A stretch of DNA of 64,000 nucleotides from Naematelia aurantialba (taxonomy: Eukaryota; Basidiomycota; Tremellomycetes; Tremellales; Naemateliaceae). The first letter of the stretch is position 1. Each line of letters starts with the position of its first letter. The notes under the pieces were generated by a model, which worked only from the letters and a program-made list of their open reading frames with translations, had not been told where the DNA came from and did no database searches. The stretch is taken from NCBI GenBank assembly GCA_021527695.1, contig JAKFAO010000008.1:868001-932000 (forward strand), read 5' to 3'. The translations under genes and the position numbers were made by a program. Positions 12,920-23,476 of the stretch are shown one piece after another.

Positions 12920-13945
12920 CTAGACTATGCGGTTTGTAAGTTCCTGCCCGTCGATATAGTGCCGGACGTTCTCCACCGTGGCCTTCCACCACAGATCTAT
13001 CGTCTCTTCGTATGAGTACCCCGAGTGAGGGGTGAGGACGACCTCGCTTCTCCCGTCCTCTCCCCACTTCGTCGTCCGCCACGGGCTGTCGATCGGCAGC
13101 GGCTCGAGATCGAAGACGTCCAGCCCTGCCGCCCTGAACTGGCCCTCATTTAAAGTCTGCAGGAGTGCAGCTTCGTCGATAAGTGGTCCTCGAGATGTGT
13201 TGATCAGTAAAGCAGACGGCTTCAGCGCTTTGAGTTCTGCCGCTCCGATGATCCCCTTTGATCGAGCGGAAAGTACGAGGTGGACAGATAAGACGTCTGC
13301 TTCTGCGAACAGGCGTTCCTTCGAGACGACCTCGTACGTCCCCTTGGGTAGCCCGTCGGTCCGGGCCAGCTCGTCCGCCCTGTTCTGGGTGAGGTTCGTT
13401 GACCACGCGATGACTCGCATCCCGAATCCCAGCTTGGCGATCTTTGCCGCCTCGCCACCCAGTCGACCGAGTCCGAGTGACGCGAACGTCTTGCCGCTTA
13501 GGGTCGTGTTAAGCGGGGTCGCGCTCAGCCACTGTCCCTTACGAGTGGCATTGTGGTCGCGGGTGACATTTGAGGCAAGATTAAGAATGAGCGCCCATGT
13601 ATGCTGAACTGTGACGGCTGGGCCGGGTAGGGGTGGACCAGACGTCCCCGTCACGGCGATACCTCGAGCTTGGAAAGCGGCGAGGTCGAGCGCAGCGTTC
13701 TTCATGCCCGTAGTGGTAAGGTACTTGAGATTCGGTAGCTTCTCAAGCAGATCATCAGGAAAACGCGTCCGTTCTCTCATGGTGCATATGACTTGGAAGG
13801 GCTGGAGTGTCACAGCCAGGTCGGACGGAGGAATCGCGGAAGAGAAGACCGTGATGTCGAGCTTGCCGGCATAGTCAGGCAGGAGAGCATCAAAGTACGC
13901 CTTTGAAATGGATGGGTAATCGTCCAGGACTGCTATATTGACCAT
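12920..13945 (-). CDS. D-isomer-specific 2-hydroxyacid dehydrogenase (NAD-dependent)
   Basis: A single exon of 341 residues. The frame is open 20 codons further upstream, but MVNIAVLDDYPS is the normal family start and is preferred. Visible features are a Rossmann motif GLGRLGGEAAKI near residue 155, the catalytic Arg in LLINTSRGPLIDEA, the catalytic Glu in LDVFDLEPLP, and the catalytic His in LTPHSGYS. The family covers formate, glycerate, glyoxylate and related dehydrogenases and uses NAD(P)H to reduce 2-keto acids. The substrate cannot be read from sequence. The absence of introns contrasts with its neighbours. Confidence 0.93.
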   Translation of the reverse strand: MVNIAVLDDYPSISKAYFDALLPDYAGKLDITVFSSAIPPSDLAVTLQPFQVICTMRERTRFPDDLLEKLPNLKYLTTTGMKNAALDLAAFQARGIAVTGTSGPPLPGPAVTVQHTWALILNLASNVTRDHNATRKGQWLSATPLNTTLSGKTFASLGLGRLGGEAAKIAKLGFGMRVIAWSTNLTQNRADELARTDGLPKGTYEVVSKERLFAEADVLSVHLVLSARSKGIIGAAELKALKPSALLINTSRGPLIDEAALLQTLNEGQFRAAGLDVFDLEPLPIDSPWRTTKWGEDGRSEVVLTPHSGYSYEETIDLWWKATVENVRHYIDGQELTNRIV

Positions 13946-14466
13946 TGTGGATGGATATGTGTTTGCAAACACTTGCGGCACTCGACTCAAAGAGTCATCC
14001 CTCATTCCTCACTTGGCTCGATGAGCACAACTGGCAACAATAGGCTGTTGGGGCCCCTTGCGCCGGCGATAACCGACGGAGGTATACCTATCAATTGGCG
14101 GTAGTCGAGACACGTCATATCTATTGTTCTCTCGGGAATGCGGTGCGGCATAGACAGCAGCGATAAACTGGGTATGCAAAAGATCAACAGCTCGACCTTG
14201 TTGACACCCTCGCGCTACTCGTTTAACACCAGTCCACGACGCGGGCTCTGGAGGGGCGCGGCGACGCATCAAAACGACACATCAATAACTATTCAACACA
14301 TACCTGTCCACATACCGCATACACATCCCGACCCGGGCTCAACCTTCACTTGACCGCGCTCAGAAATCCCCACATCTTTGTCGAGCGACGACGATCACGA
14401 GCACAGTAGATCACAGTAGTGTCTACCGCTTTGCCCGCTTGGATCGCCGGCCCTTCACCTGATGAT
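13946..14466. promoter_or_regulatory. divergent promoter between the hydroxyacid dehydrogenase and RhoGEF genes
   Basis: These 521 bp separate two divergent start codons. The region is open upstream of the RhoGEF ATG from 14419, so a non-ATG extension cannot be excluded, but ATG 14467 is the first ATG in frame. No coding feature is supported. Confidence 0.45.
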
Positions 14467-17400
14467 ATGGCTCAACAGCCCTCGTCCTCGCCAACATGGC
14501 ACCGCGCGCCTTCCTCACCGGCGTCCCCCAATCCGTCATACGGCTCTGGCAACCCCGCTTCACCGTCGTCCGCATTGGCGCCCATGAGGCACAGAGAGTC
14601 TAGCGGATCGCCGTATCGTGTGCCTATCGTTCCGAACCGTCCGCCTGTCGGATACGCCGAGGCTGCGTATGCGAACGGCTCGTACTCTGGCCATCAGCGA
14701 GCACCTAGCGCAGGGATGTCGATGGGGGAGTTTGGTGCTGGCCACAGCATCGGTGACTCCCCATCAGCATCAGCAGCGCGCCAGCAGCTGCCCTTGCAGC
14801 CTCCAGCGAGCTCGCCAATGCAGCCCTATCAAGTCTCGGCCTCTGCTAGCTCTGGAAGCATAGGACAGGGTCGACGGACACTACCGACCCCTCCATCGAT
14901 ACGCTCATCCGCCTCGTATTCTGAGGGACCTCCTCCTCCGCCTCGACCACAAGGAGCTCGTGCCCTGCCCAGCTTGCCTCCAGCCGGACCCAGATCGCCT
15001 TCTGGTCGCTTCGCTGGAGATGCCCCTGTACCGCCACCTAGACCACTACCAGCGCCGACATCCTTCACTCCTCCCTCCCAGCCTCCACAGCTCATAGCCT
15101 CTCTGTCCCCTCCACCGCCTCATATGTCACCTCCTCTAATCCGTAATGCTGCCGAGCGCTTGCAGAACCCCGGAATCACCCTGCAAGATTCGCCGAGCAC
15201 CTACGAACCTACATCCCCAGGGTATTTCCGATCCGGCCCGTCGAGAAACCCATCTCTCGCCCAGTCCAGTTCCACCACGTTCTCTCGCCAACCCACCAGC
15301 GCATCGCACACAACTACCAGCGAGACTCAGCCAACTTCGCACAGTCCGAGCGTAGAAGATCACGACTGGAAGGCAATACTAGACAGTTTCGGTGAGGGGG
15401 ACGAACCTCGTGGAGAAGGCACAGCTGTAACGCTTCGGCCTTCATCCAGTCCAGGGCTCAGCACGGAGATCGATGGAAGAGGCACGCCGACCCCCAGCAA
15501 CCCTTTCCTTGGTACTGCCAACTTTGGCAATTTGAGCATAGAGCCAAGACTGCGGGTTGTCAGTGATATGTCGTCGAGATCATATGACCCTTCACTTCCT
15601 CTCACCCCGCGCCTCGCCCCGCAAGCGGACTTGAATCATCGGCCGGGACTCATCGACGGACCCGGATCCTCTGCATCAGTCCACTTTCCTGTTCCGCTAC
15701 CTCATACGGGGTCCCATTCTGCCCCCGAAGGTAGCCATACTGGACATGGCTCCAGTTCAGACCACGTCGAAGCACTTCGACCTGTCTCCACCACCAATCG
15801 CGACGATGCAGTCCAACGAGACACTTCCGTCACCTCGTCTCTGAACCCTGCCTCGATAGCCTCGGACGCTCGCAGATCATATGAACTCTCCCCTTCCTGG
15901 GCACAACAAGCGCGGACACCCGCTCTTTGGGTCCAAACAAAACTTCAGATCCACCAATCCCACCGCGCCGAACTCGATGATGACGCCTCGTATCGCCACG
16001 GAACTGAAGAGGAAGACGAAGAATGGGACGACGAGGAGGACCTAGAAGTGGAAGCGATCCGTTTCTTCCAGCCCGCTTTCTTATCCGAGGCTGCAGTGCA
16101 ACTGAGTCTAAGGGTCGAGCGAAGGCGGCAGACCAAGGCGGGCATAGCATGGGTTGGCTCCTTCACCGGCAGAGACATTGTCGTGAGCCACTGAACATTG
16201 ATCTGCGGACTAGGCTGATGGACATAGACATCGATACAATCATTCCTTCCCCCATTCACTCGGACAGGACCGTCAGATCGTCGATTCGCGCTCATCACTG
16301 CCCAATCGCTTCAGAATCAGTTATGGTTCGTCGAGGTCGACTGGGACATCAAGCCTTTGCGCGATTCTTCCGAGGATGTGTTCAGGTTCATGGGCGAGAT
16401 GGAGAGCATGGGCGCGACGACCGATTCCGGCATGACCTCGGAACTGCCGAGCGGTCTCATGACCATGGCGACCAAGTGTTACTCGCCGTCTTGTCCCGGT
16501 GACCCTAGCTGTTATTCACCTCGTTGCCCTTACCGCGTTTTACCCGACTCGTTCCTCGGCAGACCGACACCAACGCCGGTGCAGACACCGAACGTCAACA
16601 AGGAAGAAGACTGGCAGGACAACGTCGATCCACTCATACTACATGGTCTCACGCCAGAACAGATCAATCGGCAGACCATTATTCGCCAGGCTGTCCAATC
16701 GGAAGTGCAGTACGAAGCAGACCTCGACGCATTACAGAGACTCTTCATCGATGGTCTTCGCGAGGCGGATCCTCCTATCATTTCCCCGTCGTTCCGATGC
16801 GAAACCTTCGTCCGAGAGGTATTTGGAAACGTCGCAGAACTTCACGAAGCATGCCGTCGGCTTATCGAGCACTTTGCCATCCGGGAACGAGAATCACCCC
16901 AACGGCCACTTCTGCTAAGCGTTGGCGATATCTTCCTACAGGCCGCGGCGGATTTCAGGATGGTGTACCCGGATTACACGGGCAATCTACCCAATGCTGA
17001 AAACGTGCTCAGAAAGGAAACGGAGGAGAACCCAGCGTTCCGTTTGTATTGCGAGGTGAGCTGCTAGCCGAATCATAACGTGAATACCCCCTGACGGGGC
17101 TCAGCGGATCGTGCGTGAGAATGACCGCCGTCGAGATATCAAGCATCTCATCGCCCGACCTTCTACTCAGCTGCAACGGTATCCAGCTGTCCTGGAGGCC
17201 ATACTCAATGCTACTCCAGAGGACGATCCCGATCGAGATTTCCTCGTCGAGGCGCTCTCGTCCATCCAGAACCTGAGTGCGATTTCGCAGCTGAAACTCT
17301 TCCATGCTTCGAAAGGCAGGGGTCCAGCGGGAAAGATGCAGTGGTTTGACCTCGTGCCGGAAAATGTACGCAATGGGATGGAGAAGAAAGAGCAAAAGCG

Positions 17401-20400
17401 CCAAATGTGTGTGGACACTCTGTCCTGTGCCCTCCTCTCCTTGTCACCCGTGCCCTTTCTTCTGGATCCCCTTAGCCGGGGCTTGGATGCCCGCCACCCC
17501 ACGTCTTCCCTCGCATTCCACGCTGACAATGTAGGCACATTTGGGAGCTGATACAGGGTGAGATGGAGTATGTCGCGGATCTGGAGACAATCGACGAGCT
17601 GTTTGTGCAAACCATTCGAGATCCGCCAGTCAGAAATATCATTGAACGACCCCGTATCGAAATCTTCCTCGACGATGCGTTTCACAACTATCGGTCTCTG
17701 TTGGACGTGCATAGTCGCCTCTTGGAGAACCTTCAACATCGACAGCTCGAGCAACACCCCAACTTTGGCATGGTCAGCGACTTGATCCTCGACGCCGCTC
17801 TCAATTGGCAAGATGCGTACATGGAGTATGTGACGCATTACCCCATTGCCAAGGCAAAGGTACAAGAAGAAGCCGTGCGAAACAAGGCGTTTAGCGAATT
17901 CCTCGACGTAATTCTGCCGTCAGACTCTTCTGATGTAGACTCGCTGATTCGCGTTAGGTCTGTCTGAAAGATCCTAGGTCCAATCGGCAGGATATTTACC
18001 ATTTCATCTATCGACCGATCCCTCGCTTATTGCGATATAATCTTCTCTTGACCGATATTCTCAGTGCCCTGAAAGCAGTTGGACCGAAAGATCATCCTGA
18101 TCTAGAGACAATCCCACAGGTCAGCAGCCTACTTGTAATCAGGGCGTCGATTGTCAGCTGACACAATATAGATCATGGAACTTATAGCGGACCTGGGAAA
18201 GGCGACCCAGAAGGGCGTGGCGGTGAACGAGGCGAAGGTGGAGCTGTGGAACTTCCAGAGTAATCTGAACCCAGGCCGCCTTAGCTCAAGAGTCGTGAGT
18301 GTTTGCAGATACCCAATGTGAAACGAGCTGATCCGGCCAGGTCAAGGATCTGGACCTGCTGAACCCGATGCGAGAGCTCATACATCGGGGCAAGGTGTTC
18401 AGGCAGCCAGAAGGGGCCATGTCGAGCAGCTGGGTGGAGCTTACTGTTCTGCTGTTTGATCATTATCGTGCGTCATCATCTTCTGACTGACCTTGACTGC
18501 CCCGCTGATGTGGTTTTCGTAGTTGTCCTTACGAAGCCTGAACGCCAGAGCAAATCGTCTAGGCGGGAGAATGGAGAGACCCGTTATGTGGTCAATCGAC
18601 GGGTAAATACCATTCTGTCTGGCGCGTTCTCGCTGACGTCCTCAGCCCATCCCGCTTGAACTACTCTCCCTTGGAAACTTCTCGGACGCTCCTCGTAATC
18701 GGAACAACCGTATTTTCTCCGTTGGTACATCGCATGACCAAGATTCCGCCAATCCCGACACCACGTCCGGCGATTCCCGTACCGTCTGGCCATTCTCCAT
18801 CTCATTCATTGGTCAAGGCCAGCTTGGAGGTCAATATACTTTCTGGACTGACTCGTTCGCCGCCCGTGCGGAGTGGCAGGAAAAACTGCTACATGCCAAG
18901 GTCCTACGCAACGAAGTCAATGATGCCAATCGGGTATTCGAGTTGACCCCGCTGAGCGAAGGGACCTTCTGGATGGCCCCTGGGTATGGTGTCACAGCGA
19001 AGCAAGAGGAGTTTTTCACCGGTCGAGTCACTTGTAGCTGTCCATTCAGTGAGTGCGATCATGACTTTCAGGGCATAAGGTTAAGAGCTTAGGAACAACC
19101 GATGGGAGAAGACTGGTTGCGGTTGGATGTGAAGAGGGTGTATGGATCGGAGTTCGAGGGGAGCAGTTTACGCTCCGCAAGGTCCTGCACGACAAAAAGG
19201 TTACCGGCATAGCGGTTTTAGAGGAATTTGGCATCTTCATGATCCTTGCGGACAAGGTGGGTGGAGCGACAAGACTGTACATTGACGACTCTAGGTGCTT
19301 TGGGCATACGAGCTTGAGTTACTTGTGCCCACCTCCCAGACGCTGCAACCGCGCAAGGTGACGGCTCAGCGAATTAGCCAGCAGGGTGGAGGGGTTATGT
19401 GGTTCTCCGTCGGTCAGCTTCGCGGGCGAACACTCGTGGTCTTCATGCGGCGAAAAGGGGTATGTACTTTGGCTGCCACTTGGAGCGTGATGGCTGAGGG
19501 GTTCGATTTCAGATTGATTCGCTGTTCCGCGTGCTTGAACCTATTCTCGGTCGGACGGCCGAGGATGCCCGCCAACGTCGGCCATTTGGCGGTTTCCTGC
19601 AGCAGCGATCCGACTGGTTCCGCCTCTTCAAGGACTTTTTCATCCCTGTCGATGCGATGGGAGTACACTTCCTCAAACACAAGATTGCGATTGTCTGTAC
19701 CAAGCAGTTTGAGATCATGGACCTCACCGAGTGAGTTTCGATGCGTTGTACTCGCGAATCTTGTTTCGGGATTTCGTGTTGACACTTGTCGTAGTCTCAA
19801 GGGAGGGACGATCCCGATCTTCGATCCAGCCAAGACCAGGGACAGACCTCTTCTGGCTGACATGCAACGTAAGGTCGAAGGGGCAAAGCCGTTGGCCATG
19901 TTCCGCTCGACGGAAACCGAGTTCCTGCTATGCTATGACTGTACGTGTGCCGTCTGCCATCGTGCTAGGAGGGTGGGTTATGCTGATGACTCGTATTTGC
20001 AGCCTTTGGGATCTACGTCGATCGACACGGCGAGCCGAACCGCGATTGTCAGCCGATCGAATGGGAAGGTCGGCCAGATAGCGTGGCGTTCCACCCGCCT
20101 TATGTCTTGCTTGTCTCGGCGCCGTTTGTCGAGGTACGACATATTGATAATGCGAAATTGCTGCAGATTTACACGGGAAGCGATATTCGCTTGACTTGGG
20201 AGTAAGTGGATGCTCTGCCTCTTCCCTCCCCACTTCTACACTCCTGACTTCTCATCTCTCACTTTTCCGCTCTTGCTTCTCCACTCGACCCCCACTCCAC
20301 CTGGTGAAAGACGCGCGCACCAAAACTTGGCGGTGTGGCAAGAGTGTATATTGATGTGCCATAGCGGGACGGGTGGGATGGCCAATCCGGTTGACGATAA

Positions 20401-20897
20401 TCCCGGTCCACAGTGAGTTTGACTCTTAGCTGTTCACTTGCAATTCCTTAACGCGCTGGTGGTGGTGGAGCTCTGAGCGAGGAAGGGCGCTAATGCCACG
20501 TAGTGGGTACGGAGACGAGACGAGCAGCCAGGAGCCGAGGGTACATATTTGCCAGAGACCAGAGACACAGACCCGCCCGCGAGGCATCACCCAGGGAATC
20601 GGACAGCATGTGTACGTACACCTTCTTTACTGTCTCGTACGAAGTACGACCAAGTACGAGTCGGGCTCCGGAATCGGTGGCGACTATTCGAGCGCAGAGT
20701 GGAGAGCGGAGAGAGGAGAGGCGATGGGAATTATACGGAGATCATGAAGATGCGGCAGTCGCTGACAAGGGACAGGTACGAGCTCACGCCGACGCTGGCG
20801 CTCAACAATCCCCTGCTCAACCCCGTGCACACGCACGACTCGAATTACTTTCCGCCTGCCCCGCCGATGGTCAACGTGCGTTTCTCTCTTCTTTCTT

Positions 20898-20928
<31 letters not shown>

Positions 20929-21215
20929 CTCTGTGTTTCGGTCGGATATCTTGCGTGTAATCGGCTTCTGCGAAGTTGCGAGACTTGAGAGTCTGGGAAT
21001 TTTGAAATCCTGTTTGTCCCGGTTGTCTCGAGCCTTGGAAGCCTTGAAGCCTTGCCAGAGTCGCAAGCCTTGGAGTTGTCGGAGTTAAATCAAGGAATCA
21101 CCAGGCTGATAAAACGTAGCGAGCGAGCTCGGTCATCACCAACACGTCGGACGGGTATTCATACAGCGGCGGTTTGAACGGGTTCACTCCGGCCAGTGAA
21201 CGATCTTGGAATTGA
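14467..21215 (+). CDS. Rho guanine nucleotide exchange factor with tandem DH domains and a CNH domain (ROM2/TUS1 family)
   Basis: About 18 exons: 14467-16182, 16228-17055, 17105-17406, 17535-17907, 17958-18119, 18172-18294, 18341-18467, 18523-18602, 18646-19048, 19093-19256, 19295-19459, 19513-19730, 19795-19940, 20003-20201, 20311-20412, 20503 to about 20609, about 20700-20875, 21120-21215. The exon near 20700 has an unsure start. The first 570 residues are Pro/Ser-rich and disordered. Next comes a Cys-rich CYSPSCPGDP/CYSPRCPY segment, then DH domain 1 (TIIRQAVQSEVQYEADL to PTQLQRYPAVLEAI), DH domain 2 (GEMEYVADLETIDELF to RPIPRLLRYNLLLTDI), a PH-like region (about nt 18340-19040) and a CNH domain (about nt 19093-20400). 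Such proteins activate Rho1 at the plasma membrane for cell-wall signalling. The C-terminus ends GFTPASERSWN. Confidence 0.88.
20887..20935. repeat. TC/TG microsatellite in a RhoGEF intron
   Basis: A run of TC dinucleotides passes into TG dinucleotides inside the last intron of the RhoGEF gene (20876-21119). It lies in the pyrimidine-rich part of that intron. Confidence 0.7.
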
Positions 21216-21838
21216 TCTTTGTTGGGTTTGGGAGGCTTTCGCTTAACTCCCCTCCATCCCATTCTCATTCCCATCTTCCTTCCCCTTCCCATCTTCGTTC
21301 CCATTCCCATCTTCATTCCTGTTCTTATTTGCATTCATTTCATGGCCCTGCCGTCCCTGGCCGTTTTGTCTCTATATCCCACTACTGGGATGTCGTCCTT
21401 CGCCCCATGTTTATTGTATCACCGTGTAAATGTCAGACACTCTGTAGATTTCTACTCATGGGCCCCGTGTTAGGCACTTTTGGGCGATGCACATGCTGTA
21501 CTACCTCATACATGGTTCATAAAGTTCCCGATGGTAGCTACACCGCCTGTCCGGTGCATTCAGTAGTGACCCACTTATATTGCCTTGTCTCGCGGCCACT
21601 CTCACCACTCGTACCCACAATCTCCGGTCTATCGCATCATCGCACCTTCGCACCATCGCACCATCGCACCGTCGCACCATCGCACCATCGCACCATCGCG
21701 CAATGCACCATCGCTGTCTGCTTCTCGTTCTTCAGAGCCCCACCGATCCACACCCATCCATTGCGCCTAATGATAGCATTACGCTCGCAGAGGAGAGTCC
21801 GAGTAGACACGCCTAACGCGAAACGAGCCGCGTGAGGC
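21216..21838. other. intergenic region with low-complexity and 8-bp tandem repeats
   Basis: This gap lies between the convergent 3' ends of the RhoGEF and DAP1-like genes. About 21245-21330 is built of CCCATTCCCATCTTC-like pyrimidine repeats. About 21639-21703 is a tandem array of an 8-bp unit ATCGCACC, roughly eight copies with a few substitutions. No gene is supported. Confidence 0.6.
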
Positions 21839-22938
21839 TCACTTGTCGGCGACGACGCCGACGATGTTGTACCGCTTTTCGAAAAACGACTCCCATTGGT
21901 CTAGCGTCTTTTTCTGCGCTTCGTTCAGCGTCGAGTAGTCTGGTACGGCGTCTTTCGGGTCGAGGGAGGACATGCCTGTGGTGCTTAGTTCTCGATCTGA
22001 TCGTTGTCGAGTTAGGGAAGGGCGGATGCAATGCCTTGCAGGAGAAGAAGAGAAGCGGCACGCATAATTTGTAATTGAAGAAGAGAAGGCGGCACACATG
22101 CCTTGTAAGAGAATGTGGTGAGAGTTTCTTGAGTGTCGTGCACCAGTAAAGGGAGAGAGACGAGCGAGAAACACCGAAACAGTGTCGAAACAGTAAAGCA
22201 GTAGAGAGGTAGAGAAGGTAGGGAAGGAACATCGGAATATCAAAGCCAAACGACGACAAGGACATACCAAGACCCCGACTGGCATCCCTGCCAGCAAACA
22301 CATTATACCCCTGGCCCTTGCCATACATCTCCCTCTTGGGGGTCACGTCATACACCCGTCCCTTGATCGCTACGTACACCGGCTTCTCGGGGTCCGAGCC
22401 GTCGTACTGCGCCAGGTCGGACGGCGTGATGGGGTCTGATTTGGGCGGGGCGAGCTCGGCAGAAGGTGGGGACATGACACTAGCCGCCTGAGTCGAGTGT
22501 GGTGTCAGTTTTCAGAACAGGGATACGTCGAGGAACGGTAGATTAGCTAGACGGGTCGAGATGGCTGTCTAGACGGGTACGAGATTGCTAGACGGGTACG
22601 AGATTGCTAGACGGGTACGAGATTCGGAGAACTGGTATGTGGGAAAGTAGGAAAGAGCGGGCTGGTAGCGAGGAGGTAGATAAGGTACCGCTAAACAGGA
22701 AGACACGAATCTACAGCAAGGCAGGCAGCTGTACAGGAATGCAGCCGAACAGTCATCCACGCACAGCTTGAGCCATCTTGGCACCCGCAGTGTCGGCGTG
22801 CAACGCAGTATTGACTTCCTTGGCCTGTTCCACAGGCTGAGCAGACGAGTACCTCCGGGCGTAGATGGCGGCAGTGACCCCTACGAGACCTGCGATGATG
22901 ACTGGGGCCGATGTGAGTGTCTGCAGCCAGGTGGACAT
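21839..22938 (-). CDS. DAP1: membrane-associated progesterone receptor/DAP1-like cytochrome b5-fold haem protein
   Basis: Three exons (22765-22938, 22268-22487, 21839-21975) give 176 residues. Residues 1-30 contain a membrane anchor (LTSAPVIIAGLVGVTAAIYA). The cytochrome b5-like domain starts at ITPSDLAQYDGSDP and contains VYVAIKGRVYDVT and MYGKGQGYNVFAGRDASRGL, whose Tyr residues supply haem contacts in MAPR proteins. It ends WESFFEKRYNIVGVVADK. Family members bind haem in the ER membrane and support cytochrome P450 enzymes, notably Erg11 in sterol synthesis. The intron between the anchor and the domain is long (277 bp). The transposon's left end lies 143 bp upstream of the ATG, inside the promoter. 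Confidence 0.9.
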
Positions 22939-23069
22939 GAAAGATGCAGACGACAAGAGCAAGTCGAACAAATGGCCAAGAGAGTATTTAATGGGGAACG
23001 GCAAATGACGCTCGGCCGAGTGATTAAGCTAGGCAATTGCGCCACCACGTGGCTCGGCAGCAGCGTCCT

Positions 23070-23080
23070 CTGTTGCGAGG
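23070..23080. repeat. left copy of the 11-bp target-site duplication
   Basis: CTGTTGCGAGG lies directly outside the left terminal inverted repeat and is repeated identically and in the same orientation at 33144-33154. Mutator-like elements typically duplicate 8-11 bp. Confidence 0.88.
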
Positions 23081-23213
23081 CAAGAATTATTTTAACCCTC
23101 CTTTAAAATAAATCATCACCGACCAGGACCCACCTTGTGTATTTTTGCCAGTACTTTTGCATTTTTTTGACCGACCACTTGGCATATTCCCTCACTTTCA
23201 TGAGATCTCGATT
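23081..23213. repeat. left terminal inverted repeat of the MULE
   Basis: Starts CAAG and contains TTTTAACCCTCC, then AAATCATCACCGACCAGGAC. It pairs with 33012-33143 on the opposite strand with a difference of about one base plus a few mismatches in the first 10 bp. Identity ends at GAGATCTCGATT. Confidence 0.92.
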
Positions 23214-23476
23214 TCATCCCTCGAATCCGATGTATAAAGCACGAATCTATCGTTCAAAGACGTAGCATATCAATTCGAGTTGGATACCATTGCTGCACGC
23301 GCCCGAATCTGTTTTTTCTCACGATTCAAACAGACACTGATCTTAGGTCCTTTCTCTCAACATCCATATTCTATTTTATACGCAGTTACTACTTGATGTC
23401 ATGGTGCTGCAGGTATCTGACTCTGGGTCTTGTCCAGCTGCTCACCACATCACACTCCTTCTAACTGTATCGCATC

